Positions 7,987-16,407 of a stretch of DNA of 37,206 bases are shown here, one piece after another. The notes beneath the pieces were generated by a model that saw only the letters and a program-made list of their open reading frames with translations, was not told the origin of the DNA and did no database searches. Each line of letters starts with the position of its first letter. Position 1 is the first letter of the stretch. The DNA is from an uncultured Bacteroidales bacterium (GTDB lineage: Bacteria; Bacteroidota; Bacteroidia; Bacteroidales; Paludibacteraceae), in NCBI GenBank assembly GCA_934692905.1, contig CAKUUM010000017.1, forward strand, positions 1 to 37,206, written 5' to 3'. A program made the translations under genes and the position numbers.

Positions 7987-9120
7987 ATGATGATGAAAAA
8001 AACTTTACTCAAATCGCTAATGCTCATAGCAGCATTATCCTGCACGGTGTTGGCTACAGCCAAAACCTACTGCCACGAAGAACTCAAAAGTGGCGACAAC
8101 GTCATTTACCTCTCTTGCGAGAAACTCTCTGTCGGCAACTATCGCATGACTATCGAAGGCGAGAACTTGGCGGGGTTGGGAGGTACGTTCTTCAACCCGG
8201 GGGCGGTGGATATCCGTTCCACAATCACCACCAACACAGCCACCAAGATTGTCTGCACCATTGCAGCAGAGTCGGATCCTCAGATTTACACGCCTCTGTA
8301 TGTTCTGATGCCTGCTGAGGTCAATTTCGGCGAGATAAAGGACATCGAATGGGGTACTTGCGGCGATGCTCCCATGGACACCAAGGCTCCCGTGATGGAG
8401 AGTGCAACCTTCGTCAGCGCAACCCACAATAGTGCTGTCATTGCCGTTTCCGCTACGCCGGCTGACAGCATTGCCATGTATCAGGTGATGAACGCGGATG
8501 CCAAGTTAGGTTCTTTCATTCCCCAAGACGGACAAATCACGGTCACTGGGCTGCAAAACAGCACCCAATATACGCTCCGTGTTTATGCCCTCAAAACCAC
8601 AGGCTTACTCTCTGAGAACTACAAGGAGGTCTCTTTCACTACCGAGAATCTCACCTATTGCGCTTTCCCCACAGGGCATCTCGGAAATGCAGAATTTGGC
8701 GACCCTGCCGGACGTATCCTGCTGACGATTGCCAAGAAAAGCGATACCTCGGTCAGCGTCAGTGTCAAAACCAATGGTGACGCGGTGATTGATTGGTTCC
8801 GTGTAGAACTTAATGGTGTTGCCAAAGAGTTGGGAGATAAGAAGGCAGGTACTGCCGTTACCGGTGAAATTGTCTTTGACGGACTGGACGGTTTGGATTT
8901 CTCATGCAATGTCTTTTGGCATACACCTGGTTTGGGTGACGGTCAGTGGGTGACAGACCCGTTTGATGTAAAGGCTTCGCAGTTGTGTGCTGAGACCACC
9001 ACAACGGTTGATGTGGTGGCTAACTCTGCTGCGCATAGCCGTAAGATGATTCTCAATGGGCAATTGGTCATCCTTCGTGATGGTATCTACTACAATGCCT
9101 TGGGCTCTCAACTTAAGTAA
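7987..9120 (+). CDS. Secreted modular protein with FnIII-like domain and C-terminal NGQL..DG tag
   Basis: 377 residues, starting with a signal peptide (MMMKKTLLKSLMLIAALSCTVLATA). A first beta-rich segment (about 26-130) is followed by an FnIII-like region that opens with DTKAPVM and runs to about 225. Next comes a module opening YCAFPTGHLGNAEFGDPAGRILLTI, which recurs in the next gene. The last 22 residues (KMILNGQLVILRDGIYYNALG and a few more) match the ends of two other proteins in this window and resemble a type IX secretion sorting tail. Function is unknown; an extracellular, carbohydrate- or surface-binding role is a guess from the modular build. It follows the GH operon after 145 nt without a recognisable promoter. 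Confidence 0.75.
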   Translation: MMMKKTLLKSLMLIAALSCTVLATAKTYCHEELKSGDNVIYLSCEKLSVGNYRMTIEGENLAGLGGTFFNPGAVDIRSTITTNTATKIVCTIAAESDPQIYTPLYVLMPAEVNFGEIKDIEWGTCGDAPMDTKAPVMESATFVSATHNSAVIAVSATPADSIAMYQVMNADAKLGSFIPQDGQITVTGLQNSTQYTLRVYALKTTGLLSENYKEVSFTTENLTYCAFPTGHLGNAEFGDPAGRILLTIAKKSDTSVSVSVKTNGDAVIDWFRVELNGVAKELGDKKAGTAVTGEIVFDGLDGLDFSCNVFWHTPGLGDGQWVTDPFDVKASQLCAETTTTVDVVANSAAHSRKMILNGQLVILRDGIYYNALGSQLK

Positions 9121-9163
9121 CGATATTATCCGACAGGAACCACGTTATCGTTCAGCACGAATA

Positions 9164-9178
9164 TCCTTATAATAAGGA
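9164..9178. repeat. small palindrome upstream of discoidin-domain gene
   Basis: TCCTTAT-A-ATAAGGA, a 7-bp symmetric site 41 nt before the next start codon. It could be an operator-like site or chance in AT-rich DNA. Confidence 0.3.
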
Positions 9179-9218
9179 CAACAACTAACATATTAATTAA
9201 CCATAAAAAATAAGTCTT

Positions 9219-11573
9219 ATGAAAAAATTATCGATTCGATTCTTTGCCATCGCAACCCTGTTGCTATGTGCAAGTGCAGTGACTATCTCTGCTACTGGAG
9301 TGTATTGTAATTATGCAACAGGGCATTTGGGAGATAAAGATTTTGGTGATGCTGCAGCGCGTATTTTACTTACCTTAGAGCAGAAAAGTGATAATGTTAT
9401 CCGTGTTTCTATTGCTCCAAATGTTGATAATGGTGCAACAAAGAAATTGGACTATATGTATGTAATTTCGGCAGGAGCAACTCCATATCCTGCAGAGACT
9501 GGTGCTGATGTTGTTGATGGAGGTGTAGATGAATTATCTGTTGATTTGACTTATGCAACAAAACCAGAAACATTGAATTTTACGATTCTATATAGTAATC
9601 CTAGTTGGGATGGTCGTTGGCAGGTAGTTCTTGATAATATATCTTGGGCTGAATTATGTTCCGATGCTCCTGCAGACACTGAGAAACCGGTGATGGTATC
9701 TGCTACATTGCAATCCGTAACGGATATGGCTGCTGTCGTTGCAGTAGAGGCTACCGACAATGTGAAGGTTATTAAATATGTCGTTAAGAATGGCGAACAA
9801 CTCATAGGTGAGTTTGCTGCTGTGGACGGTGTAATTACCATTACAGGACTTGCTGACAATACAGAGTACAACTTCAGTATCTTTGCCAAAGACGCAGCGG
9901 GCAACGTGTCGGACAATTCCATGTCCGTAAGCGCAAAAACGACTTTGCGTCAGAGTCAGTGTTACGGCTACTGTGGACACTTTGCCCCCAATACACCCAA
10001 GCGCATTCAGTATGCAATTGAGTCGGATGGTACCAGCGTAACCTACACAGTAAGAGGACTGAACGACAAGAAGATTGACTTTCTTGAAATACAGACTACT
10101 AAGGGCAATTATCCTGCCACTATCTCGGGCGGCGTAGGTACATACACGCAGACAGGGCTCACCGAAGGCGAGGCTCTCGGTATTCGTTTCCTGTATAGCA
10201 CCGAGGAGTTTGATGGCAACGAGATGACCTCCGAGAGCATATCGCTCACCGATGCGAATATCATTTACTATAAGGTGGGTGACGGTACACCTGTTCATTT
10301 TGTAGCAAATGAAAACTATGTTGCTATGGATGGTGTTACGGCAACGGCATCTTCTGTTTGCGATAAAGAAGGTCATACCGACAATGTGGCTGCTAATGCT
10401 TTGGTTGCTGACGGACAATGGGAATCTGTTTGGGACGTAGATCCGCAATGGTTCCAAGTTGACCTCGGTAAGGTGTGCCAACTGAATCATATCCTGCTCA
10501 ATTGGGGTTGGAACTATAGTAAAAAATATGACATCCTTGCTTCTTGCGATGGTGAAGATTGGATAACACTCTCTTCGATAGATGCTACATTAACCGAGCC
10601 TTTCGAGCAAAACGACCGTGTAGCCACTACCTTTGCACGCTATATTAAATTGAATTTGAAAGAGCGTGGTGCCGGTTATGGTAACATTATCAAGCAGATT
10701 CAGATTTCGTATGTCTCGGATAGCAAACTGCAGTCTATTTCTCTTGCTTCAGCATCTAACATCTGCAAAGTAGGCGAGAATGTGGCTCTCTCTTTGACTG
10801 CCAAAGACCAATATGATGCCATTATTGACGCAGGTGAAGTTACCTATACCGTATCGCCCGCGGATGCAGGTGCTGTGGAGAACAATGTGTACACGGCTGC
10901 TAAGGTAGGTGTTGCAACTATCACCGCAACCGTTGGAGAACTTACGCAATCTGTTGAGATTATGGGCTATGATGGTGACAACCTTGCTCTCAGCACCAAT
11001 ATCGACTCGGACAATAAAGTGATTGACCAATCTGATAAGGGTGAAAAGGGTACCGACGCATTCTATGCTGTGGATGGCAACGATGGCAGCGCATGGCAAG
11101 GCTCTACCACGGATGGTACAGCAGCAGATGAGGCATCGCGCACTTACGACTCTTGGTTTATCCTTGATTTGGGTGCTTCCTATAATATAGACCTCGTTGC
11201 CATTCACTTTGAGGGGGCTTGTTCACAGGAATATCATATTGATTTCTCGGCAAACAACACTGATTGGAGCCTTGCATACAACTATGTTGGCAAGGAAGGT
11301 GTTGACCACAATCGCTATGACAATATCTTTGGCGATAACTTGGCTAACAGCGAGAAAGTACGTTATGTACGTTTCTGGAGCACCAAGGCTGCCACGCAAT
11401 ATGGCATGAAGATATTGGATTTCCAAGTCTATGGTCATATAGATGGCACTACTCCTACCAATGTGGTAGAGACGGAATATCCGACTACAGTACAGAAGAC
11501 CATCATCAATGGTCAACTGGTTATCCTCCGCGACGGGCACTGCTACAACGCTCAAGGTCAAGTCATTGAGTAA
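9219..11573 (+). CDS. Secreted multi-domain protein: TGHLG modules, FnIII, two discoidin (F5/8 type C)-like domains, Big-like domain
   Basis: 784 residues with a signal peptide (MKKLSIRFFAIATLLLCASAVTISA). Modules in order are: a TGHLG module (about 30-145); an FnIII-like domain opening DTEKPVM (about 150-240); a variant module opening CYGYCGHFAPNTPKRIQYAI (about 245-350); a first F5/8C-like domain (about 365-500, WFQVDLGKV, YIKLNL); a bacterial Ig-like (Big) domain (about 505-585); a second F5/8C-like domain (about 590-745, WFILDLG, VRYVRFW); and the NGQLVILRDG tail. Such domains bind sugars or surfaces, so this is probably a surface carbohydrate-binding protein. The first ~450 nt are more AT-rich than the rest, which may mean a recently acquired module. 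No catalytic domain is visible. Confidence 0.8.
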   Translation: MKKLSIRFFAIATLLLCASAVTISATGVYCNYATGHLGDKDFGDAAARILLTLEQKSDNVIRVSIAPNVDNGATKKLDYMYVISAGATPYPAETGADVVDGGVDELSVDLTYATKPETLNFTILYSNPSWDGRWQVVLDNISWAELCSDAPADTEKPVMVSATLQSVTDMAAVVAVEATDNVKVIKYVVKNGEQLIGEFAAVDGVITITGLADNTEYNFSIFAKDAAGNVSDNSMSVSAKTTLRQSQCYGYCGHFAPNTPKRIQYAIESDGTSVTYTVRGLNDKKIDFLEIQTTKGNYPATISGGVGTYTQTGLTEGEALGIRFLYSTEEFDGNEMTSESISLTDANIIYYKVGDGTPVHFVANENYVAMDGVTATASSVCDKEGHTDNVAANALVADGQWESVWDVDPQWFQVDLGKVCQLNHILLNWGWNYSKKYDILASCDGEDWITLSSIDATLTEPFEQNDRVATTFARYIKLNLKERGAGYGNIIKQIQISYVSDSKLQSISLASASNICKVGENVALSLTAKDQYDAIIDAGEVTYTVSPADAGAVENNVYTAAKVGVATITATVGELTQSVEIMGYDGDNLALSTNIDSDNKVIDQSDKGEKGTDAFYAVDGNDGSAWQGSTTDGTAADEASRTYDSWFILDLGASYNIDLVAIHFEGACSQEYHIDFSANNTDWSLAYNYVGKEGVDHNRYDNIFGDNLANSEKVRYVRFWSTKAATQYGMKILDFQVYGHIDGTTPTNVVETEYPTTVQKTIINGQLVILRDGHCYNAQGQVIE

Positions 11574-11597
11574 GCACATAGGCTTTATATAGGAAAA

Positions 11598-11630
11598 GAG
11601 GTTGCCTGGCAATGTAGGGCAACCTCTTTT
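11598..11630 (+). terminator. Rho-independent terminator after the discoidin-domain gene
   Basis: GAGGTTGCC and GGCAACCTC form a 9-bp perfect stem with an 11-nt loop, followed by TTTT, 25 nt after the stop codon. The A-run before it would also allow use from the other side. Confidence 0.85.
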
Positions 11631-11672
11631 CATTCTGCGTAATGATGTTTTGAGGGGATCTGCTGATAGCGC

Positions 11673-11716
11673 AGCGTTATTCCCGTGTCTTTATCGTGTC
11701 TTTATTGTGTCTTTAA
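11673..11716 (+). repeat. 11-nt tandem array, 4 units (CGTGTCTTTAT type)
   Basis: GCGTTATTCCC, CGTGTCTTTAT twice, TGTGTCTTTAA; 44 nt. It is intergenic, between two converging genes, downstream of the terminator. Confidence 0.75.
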
Positions 11717-11754
11717 CGGGCGATTCACGAGAGGGTGTCGTACCCTTGTCGTGT

Positions 11755-13266
11755 TTATTGCTGCACGATGGCGAGGGCGGCATTGATGCCGTCGAGAGCG
11801 GAAGAGGTGATACCGCCTGCATAACCCGCACCCTCACCACAAGGATAGAGGTTGGGCGTAGAGACGGATTGGAGTGTATCGGGGTCACGCGGAATGCGGA
11901 CAGCACTACTGCTGCGGCTCTCGACGCCGAGGATAACGGCATCGTTGGTGAGGAAACCGCGGTACTTGCGGTCGAAGTCACGGAAGCCCTGCTGCAGGCG
12001 TGCGCCAATCATAGGCGGCAACCACGCATCCAATCGGCTGCTGCGTACTCCGGGCAGGTAACTGCATGCGGGCAGATCGCGGCTCTCTCGCCCCTCTACA
12101 AAGTCACGCAGACGCTGGGCAGGTGCCACGGATTCAGGTGCCCCGTGCAAGAACGCCTCATGTTCCAACCATTCCTGAAACTCCAATGTAGGGAGAGGTA
12201 TATTACCCACTGTCCATTGTGCATTATGCATTGTGCATTGTGCATTGATGATGTCTTCGGGGCGTATCTCTACCACGATACCGGAATTGGCATAGGGTGA
12301 GTTGCGGTGGCTGGCAGACATACCATTCACTACACAACTTTCGGCACTACTGCCCGCAGGGACGATGTGTCCGCCCGGACACATACAGAAAGAATACACC
12401 CCGCGCCTTTGCACCTGCGTGACCAACGAATAGGACGCATTGCCCACCAATTGGATAATCTCGGGCGAAGGGTTGTGGTACATCAAACGATTGACAAGGG
12501 CTTGCGGGTGCTCCACACGCACACCCATAGCAAAGCCTTTGGGTTCCAACAGCACTCCCTCAGATGCCAGCATACGGTAGGTGTCGTGAGCAGAGTGCCC
12601 GATACAGAGGATAATAGGGGAGGAAGTATGCAATAACTGGCGGAACAGGTCGGCATCTACGCAGGTGTTGAAGCGGATTTCACCGCCATGCTCGAGGATA
12701 CACTCGCGCATGGCACGTATGATAGCAGGCAGGCGGTCGCTGCCGATATGGGCATGGGCTTCGTAGAGTACGCCGTCGTTGGCGCCAAAGTAATGGAACA
12801 ACTCCATAACCCGCTGCATATTGCCGCGTTTCTTGCTGCGCGAGAATAGTTTACCGTCCGAGAACGTACCCGCACCGCCTTCGCCAAAGCAGTAGTTGGA
12901 TTCGGTATTCAAGCCCAAGTTGCGGTTAAGGGTGGCGATATCCACCTTACGGGCACTGACATCCTTGCCGCGCTCGAAGATGACGGGACGGATACCATGC
13001 TCCAACAAAGTGAGCGCGGCAAACAGACCCGCAGGTCCGGCCCCGATGATATATGCCTGACGGTCTGCGTGATGTACGTCTTGGAAGACGGGCGGGGTGT
13101 ACAACGGGACAGGTGCATCTTTGGGCACGGGTCGTCCTTGTTCGTCCGCCAAAAGAGTAAGATGCACCTTCAGTTCGCGCTGACGTGCATCTACCGACCG
13201 CTTGACTATGCGGTACCGCTCCTCTGCCTCATGGGCTTCACGGGGCGACAATGTCCATATTAACAA
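11755..13266 (-). CDS. FAD-dependent oxidoreductase (NAD(FAD)-utilizing dehydrogenase, COG2509-like)
   Basis: 503 residues. A short N-terminal region is followed by the FAD-binding Rossmann motif YIIGAGPAGLFAALTLLEHG (about residues 91-110), then ESNYCFGEGGAGTFSDGKL, and a C-terminal GEGAGYAGGITSSALDG, the second FAD contact typical of this family. The substrate is not known for the family. The gene starts 40 nt after the recA stop, so they probably form one transcript. A repeat-derived insert (residues 340-351, NAQCTMHNAQW) sits between VEIRPEDI and PLPTLEFQEWL, in a region that looks like a loop. The length is otherwise normal. Confidence 0.85.
   Translation of the reverse strand: MLIWTLSPREAHEAEERYRIVKRSVDARQRELKVHLTLLADEQGRPVPKDAPVPLYTPPVFQDVHHADRQAYIIGAGPAGLFAALTLLEHGIRPVIFERGKDVSARKVDIATLNRNLGLNTESNYCFGEGGAGTFSDGKLFSRSKKRGNMQRVMELFHYFGANDGVLYEAHAHIGSDRLPAIIRAMRECILEHGGEIRFNTCVDADLFRQLLHTSSPIILCIGHSAHDTYRMLASEGVLLEPKGFAMGVRVEHPQALVNRLMYHNPSPEIIQLVGNASYSLVTQVQRRGVYSFCMCPGGHIVPAGSSAESCVVNGMSASHRNSPYANSGIVVEIRPEDIINAQCTMHNAQWTVGNIPLPTLEFQEWLEHEAFLHGAPESVAPAQRLRDFVEGRESRDLPACSYLPGVRSSRLDAWLPPMIGARLQQGFRDFDRKYRGFLTNDAVILGVESRSSSAVRIPRDPDTLQSVSTPNLYPCGEGAGYAGGITSSALDGINAALAIVQQ
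12215..12249 (+). repeat. CATTGYG heptamer array, 5 units, inside FAD oxidoreductase (A3)
   Basis: CATTGTG CATTATG CATTGTG CATTGTG CATTGAT, 35 nt, antisense to the gene. It encodes about residues 340-351. Confidence 0.9.
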
Positions 13267-13306
13267 CGAATTGTTAATAGTAATAAGTCAGAAGTAACAG
13301 CAAATA

Positions 13307-14320
13307 TCACTTTTTAGCCTTGATGGCTTCCATAATCTTTGCCTCAATCTCATCGGCGAGGTCGGGGTTGTCACGGAGAACGTTCTTGGCAGCATCGCGG
13401 CCCTGTGCGAGTTTCTTGTCGTTGTAACTGTACCAAGACCCCGACTTCTGCAGGATACCGTTCTCTACGCCAAGGTCCACGAGTTCGCCCACCCGCGAGA
13501 TGCCCTCGTTGAACATCAGGTCAAACTCCGCCTTCTTGAACGGAGGTGCCACCTTGTTCTTCACTACCTTGACGCGTACCTGGTTACCAATCACCTCATC
13601 TCCGTCCTTAAGTTGCCCCACCTTGCGTATATCCAGTCGCACAGAGGCATAGAACTTCAAGGCATTACCACCCGTAGTGGTCTCGGGATTGCCGAACATG
13701 ACACCGATTTTCTCACGCAACTGGTTGATAAAGATACAGGTTGTCTGTGTCTTGTTGATAGTGGCAGTGAGTTTGCGGAGTGCCTGGGACATCAGCCGGG
13801 CTTGCAAACCGACTTTGTTGTCGCCCATATCGCCTTCGATTTCGGCTTTGGGAGTGAGGGCAGCCACTGAGTCAATGACTACAAGGTCCACCGCTGCAGA
13901 ACGTATGAGTTCGTCGGCAATCTCCAGTGCCTGTTCGCCGCAGTCGGGTTGTGCAATGAGGAGGTTGTCGGTATCCACACCGAGTTTCTCGGCATAGAAA
14001 CGGTCGAAGGCGTGCTCGGCATCAATGATGGCTGCGATACCGCCTTGGCGTTGTACCTCTGCCATTGCGTGAATGGCAAGCGTGGTCTTACCGGAGGATT
14101 CGGGACCATATATCTCAATCACGCGCCCGCGCGGGTAACCGCCTACACCCAATGCCAAGTTGAGCCCCACAGAACCTGTGGAGATGACGGGAACATCCTC
14201 GATACGGTCGTCGCCGAGTTTCATGATGGCTCCCTTGCCAAAGTCTTTATCAATCTTCGCCATAGCCAGTTGGAGTGCTTTCAACTTCTCGGGCGACGGC
14301 ATTTTCTTTTCTTCTGCCAT
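13307..14320 (-). CDS. recA: RecA recombinase
   Basis: 337 residues, full length. Walker A is GPESSGKTT (about 70-78), Walker B is LVVIDSVAAL, and FINQLREKIGVMFGNPETTTGGNALKFYAS covers loop L2 and the conserved core. RecA forms filaments on ssDNA, carries out strand exchange and promotes LexA cleavage. A Bacteroidota promoter (14366-14396) lies just upstream. The predicted 5' UTR is about 39 nt, and 35 of those are a heptamer array ending 4 nt before the ATG. I see no LexA box. The FAD oxidoreductase follows after 40 nt. Confidence 0.98.
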   Translation of the reverse strand: MAEEKKMPSPEKLKALQLAMAKIDKDFGKGAIMKLGDDRIEDVPVISTGSVGLNLALGVGGYPRGRVIEIYGPESSGKTTLAIHAMAEVQRQGGIAAIIDAEHAFDRFYAEKLGVDTDNLLIAQPDCGEQALEIADELIRSAAVDLVVIDSVAALTPKAEIEGDMGDNKVGLQARLMSQALRKLTATINKTQTTCIFINQLREKIGVMFGNPETTTGGNALKFYASVRLDIRKVGQLKDGDEVIGNQVRVKVVKNKVAPPFKKAEFDLMFNEGISRVGELVDLGVENGILQKSGSWYSYNDKKLAQGRDAAKNVLRDNPDLADEIEAKIMEAIKAKK

Positions 14321-14324
14321 AATG

Positions 14325-14359
14325 TAGATGTTAGAGGTTAGACATTAGAGGTTGGATAA
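14325..14359 (-). repeat. heptamer array, 5 units, forming the recA 5' UTR (C3)
   Basis: On the + strand: TAGATGT TAGAGGT TAGACAT TAGAGGT TGGATAA, 35 nt. It begins near the predicted transcription start and ends 4 nt before the recA ATG. It belongs to the TAATCTC family found upstream of the RNase R and ispA-like genes, but in the opposite orientation. Confidence 0.8.
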
Positions 14360-14365
14360 TTTCCG

Positions 14366-14396
14366 CAAAGGTACAACTTTTTTCTAATATATGCAA
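14366..14396 (-). promoter_or_regulatory. Bacteroidota -33/-7 promoter of recA
   Basis: On the minus strand TTG (14396-14394), a 20-nt spacer, then TACCTTTG (14373-14366). This matches the TTTG/TAnnTTTG consensus of the Bacteroidota primary sigma factor. Confidence 0.8.
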
Positions 14397-14433
14397 TAAG
14401 TTTTGTCTATACACGTCTTGCAAATTCTTTGTA

Positions 14434-16059
14434 TTACTTATAGAGGAAGCGTTTGATGCTGCGCTTGGGGGTTTTCTCGAAAGGCTCCTTTTTGATTTCG
14501 ATGTCGCTGACTTGGGAATAAGAGGGGATGAGGGCGTTCAGTTTCTTCAAGTTCTCTTTCATCAGACGCTCTATCTCCTCCAATGAGAATCTGCGGGTGG
14601 TCTGTTCGTCAGGGAAGACCAAGCCCACCAGTTTGCCTTCGCGCTCCACAATGATGGACTCGCCGACACCCTCCTGATTGTTGAGTTTGTCCTCTATCTC
14701 CTCCGGGTAGATGTTCTGACCTGAGGCACCGAGAATCATGGTCTTGTTGCGGCCTTTGATGAAGATGTTGTGCTTCTTGTCCATATATCCGAGGTCGCCG
14801 GTGTGCATCCAGCCGTCTTCGGTGAAGGCGGCACGTGTGGCATCCTCGTTTTTGTAGTAGCCCATCATGACGTTTTCGCCGCGGACAAGGATTTCACCCA
14901 CTCCCTGCGAGTTGATGTTCACTACCTTCGCCTCCATGTTAGCCACGGGTCGTCCTCCCGACTGGGCTACGAAATTCTTGGGGTGGGAACCGCCAATGAG
15001 CGGTCCGCACTCCGTCATGCCATAGCCGACGGATATGGGGAAGTGTATGTCAATCAGGCACTTCTCTACGATAGGGCTGATGGCGGCTCCGCCACAGAGG
15101 AAGTAACGTATGTTGCCGCCAAACGCCTTCTTGAGGGCATTCTTGACCTTGCGCCGTATGATGTCTCCCAATATGGGCGTGCGCCAACAGAACTTGATTG
15201 CGGGTTTGGAGGTGAGGGGGTTGATATTCTTCTTGTGAATCTTCTCGATGACAAGGGGCACGGTGACGACCATATAGGGCTGCACATCCTGCAACGCCTT
15301 GAGCAGTACGCTCGGGGTCGGGCTCTTGGTAAGGAAATAGATGTGCGTGCCCGCGCACATAGGATAGAGGAACTCGCATATCTGTCCGAACATGTGTGCG
15401 AGAGGGAGCATGGAGACAAGCCGTTGCCTGGGTTCGACGGGCAGGAGGGTGAGCCCGACCTCCACGTTGTTGCTGAGGGAACGTCCGCTAAGCATGACGC
15501 CTTTGGGCGAGCCGGTACTGCCTGAGGTGTAGTTGATTAACGCCAATGCATCGGGGTCGGCGGTGAAATGTATGTCCTCGGGACGGATATCGGAAGGGCT
15601 GACCTCGTTCCACATCTCGCGCGAGAGGTCGGAGATATGGTCTGCGTGACGCAGAATGGAGAAGTCTTCCATAGAGACGACTGCCTCAAGTTGGCCGAGC
15701 GGTTCGTTTTGGAGTTCGCGCCAGACATAGGGTCCGACAAAGAGCATGCGCGCATCGGAGTGGGTGAGGAGTTTGCTGATGTCGCCCGCCTTGAAGTCCT
15801 GCAAGATGCTGACTACGACACCCTCGTAGGTGGCTATCGCCAAGTAGGCGACGACCCAGTTGGCACAGTTGCGGGAGGCGATGGCAATCTTGTCGCCTTT
15901 TTGTATGCCGAGTTTGCGGAAGAGGTCGTGCAGGCAGAGGATGGCCTGCGCCATTTCGCCCCAAGTATATTCGCGGTTCTCGCCGTAGTCGGTGAGAGCG
16001 GGTTCGTTCCACTGCTGACGGATAACGTTATTGAGGTAGTGAAAATAATGATGGGTCAT
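14434..16059 (-). CDS. AMP-dependent long-chain acyl-CoA ligase family protein
   Basis: 541 residues of the ANL adenylating superfamily. The P-loop is YTSGSTGSPKGVMLS (about 173-187), followed by GYGMTECGP, then TGDLGYMD and the hinge/A8 region IKGRNKTMILGASGQNIYPEEIEDKL. The C-terminal catalytic lysine is probably in KTPKRSIKRFLY. The enzyme activates a carboxylic acid, most likely a fatty acid, with ATP and then transfers it to CoA. It is probably monocistronic. The only upstream signal is a -7-like CAAAGGTA (16139-16146, read on the minus strand), and a 35-nt heptamer array fills the space up to 4 nt before the start. Confidence 0.88.
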   Translation of the reverse strand: MTHHYFHYLNNVIRQQWNEPALTDYGENREYTWGEMAQAILCLHDLFRKLGIQKGDKIAIASRNCANWVVAYLAIATYEGVVVSILQDFKAGDISKLLTHSDARMLFVGPYVWRELQNEPLGQLEAVVSMEDFSILRHADHISDLSREMWNEVSPSDIRPEDIHFTADPDALALINYTSGSTGSPKGVMLSGRSLSNNVEVGLTLLPVEPRQRLVSMLPLAHMFGQICEFLYPMCAGTHIYFLTKSPTPSVLLKALQDVQPYMVVTVPLVIEKIHKKNINPLTSKPAIKFCWRTPILGDIIRRKVKNALKKAFGGNIRYFLCGGAAISPIVEKCLIDIHFPISVGYGMTECGPLIGGSHPKNFVAQSGGRPVANMEAKVVNINSQGVGEILVRGENVMMGYYKNEDATRAAFTEDGWMHTGDLGYMDKKHNIFIKGRNKTMILGASGQNIYPEEIEDKLNNQEGVGESIIVEREGKLVGLVFPDEQTTRRFSLEEIERLMKENLKKLNALIPSYSQVSDIEIKKEPFEKTPKRSIKRFLYK

Positions 16060-16063
16060 TACA

Positions 16064-16098
16064 AATTATGAATTATGAATTATGAATTATGAATAATA
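16064..16098 (+). repeat. AATTATG heptamer array, 5 units (D1)
   Basis: AATTATG four times then AATAATA, 35 nt. It ends 4 nt upstream of the acyl-CoA ligase start codon. The unit carries stops on both strands when repeated. Confidence 0.9.
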
Positions 16099-16138
16099 TC
16101 GGTTTGCTCTGTCTTGTTCATTTTTGTCAAACGGGCTA

Positions 16139-16146
16139 CAAAGGTA
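16139..16146 (-). promoter_or_regulatory. -7 element candidate for the acyl-CoA ligase gene
   Basis: TACCTTTG on the minus strand. No good TTG is found 19-21 nt further upstream, so support is weaker than for the other promoters. Confidence 0.5.
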
Positions 16147-16216
16147 CGATAAATTTCCCGAACTACCGCATACGGATTGCAGCGCATAGGCTTATCCTCC
16201 CCACAAGGTAGGCAGA

Positions 16217-16282
16217 ATCACATACTAATCACATACTAATCACATACTAATCACATACTAATATCATACTAATCACATACAC
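16217..16282 (+). repeat. 11-nt tandem array, 6 units (ATCACATACTA type), with conserved end (E1)
   Basis: ATCACATACTA four times, ATATCATACTA, ATCACATACAC; 66 nt. The flank to 16302 (ACTTACCCCGACAAATACAC) is matched in reverse complement, with one mismatch, at the end of the array at 25947-26010. The 348-nt spacer 16060-16407 holds only arrays and promoters. Confidence 0.88.
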
Positions 16283-16340
16283 TTACCCCGACAAATACAC
16301 GGCAAAGAATTTTGTTTTTTGCGGATTTTATTTTGCGGGC

Positions 16341-16371
16341 TTGCGCAAGTGGCGAAAAAGCAGTACATTTG
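16341..16371 (+). promoter_or_regulatory. Bacteroidota -33/-7 promoter of prs operon
   Basis: TTG (16341-16343), 20-nt spacer, TACATTTG (16364-16371). The expected start of transcription is about 16378, some 30 nt before the prs ATG. Confidence 0.8.
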
Positions 16372-16407
16372 CAGTCCGTAAGGTGAGCCTAATCAACGTT
16401 AGTTACA

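Noticed and set aside
4253..8063. Several long minus-strand open frames (4253-5398, 5529-6608, 6756-8063)
   Set aside because: They are antisense to GH30 and GH3, whose catalytic motifs are clear. Val/Gly/Glu/His-rich compositions are typical of antisense frames in such genes.
16217..16282. Possible CRISPR array
   Set aside because: The units are 11 nt and directly adjacent, with no spacers and no cas genes nearby.
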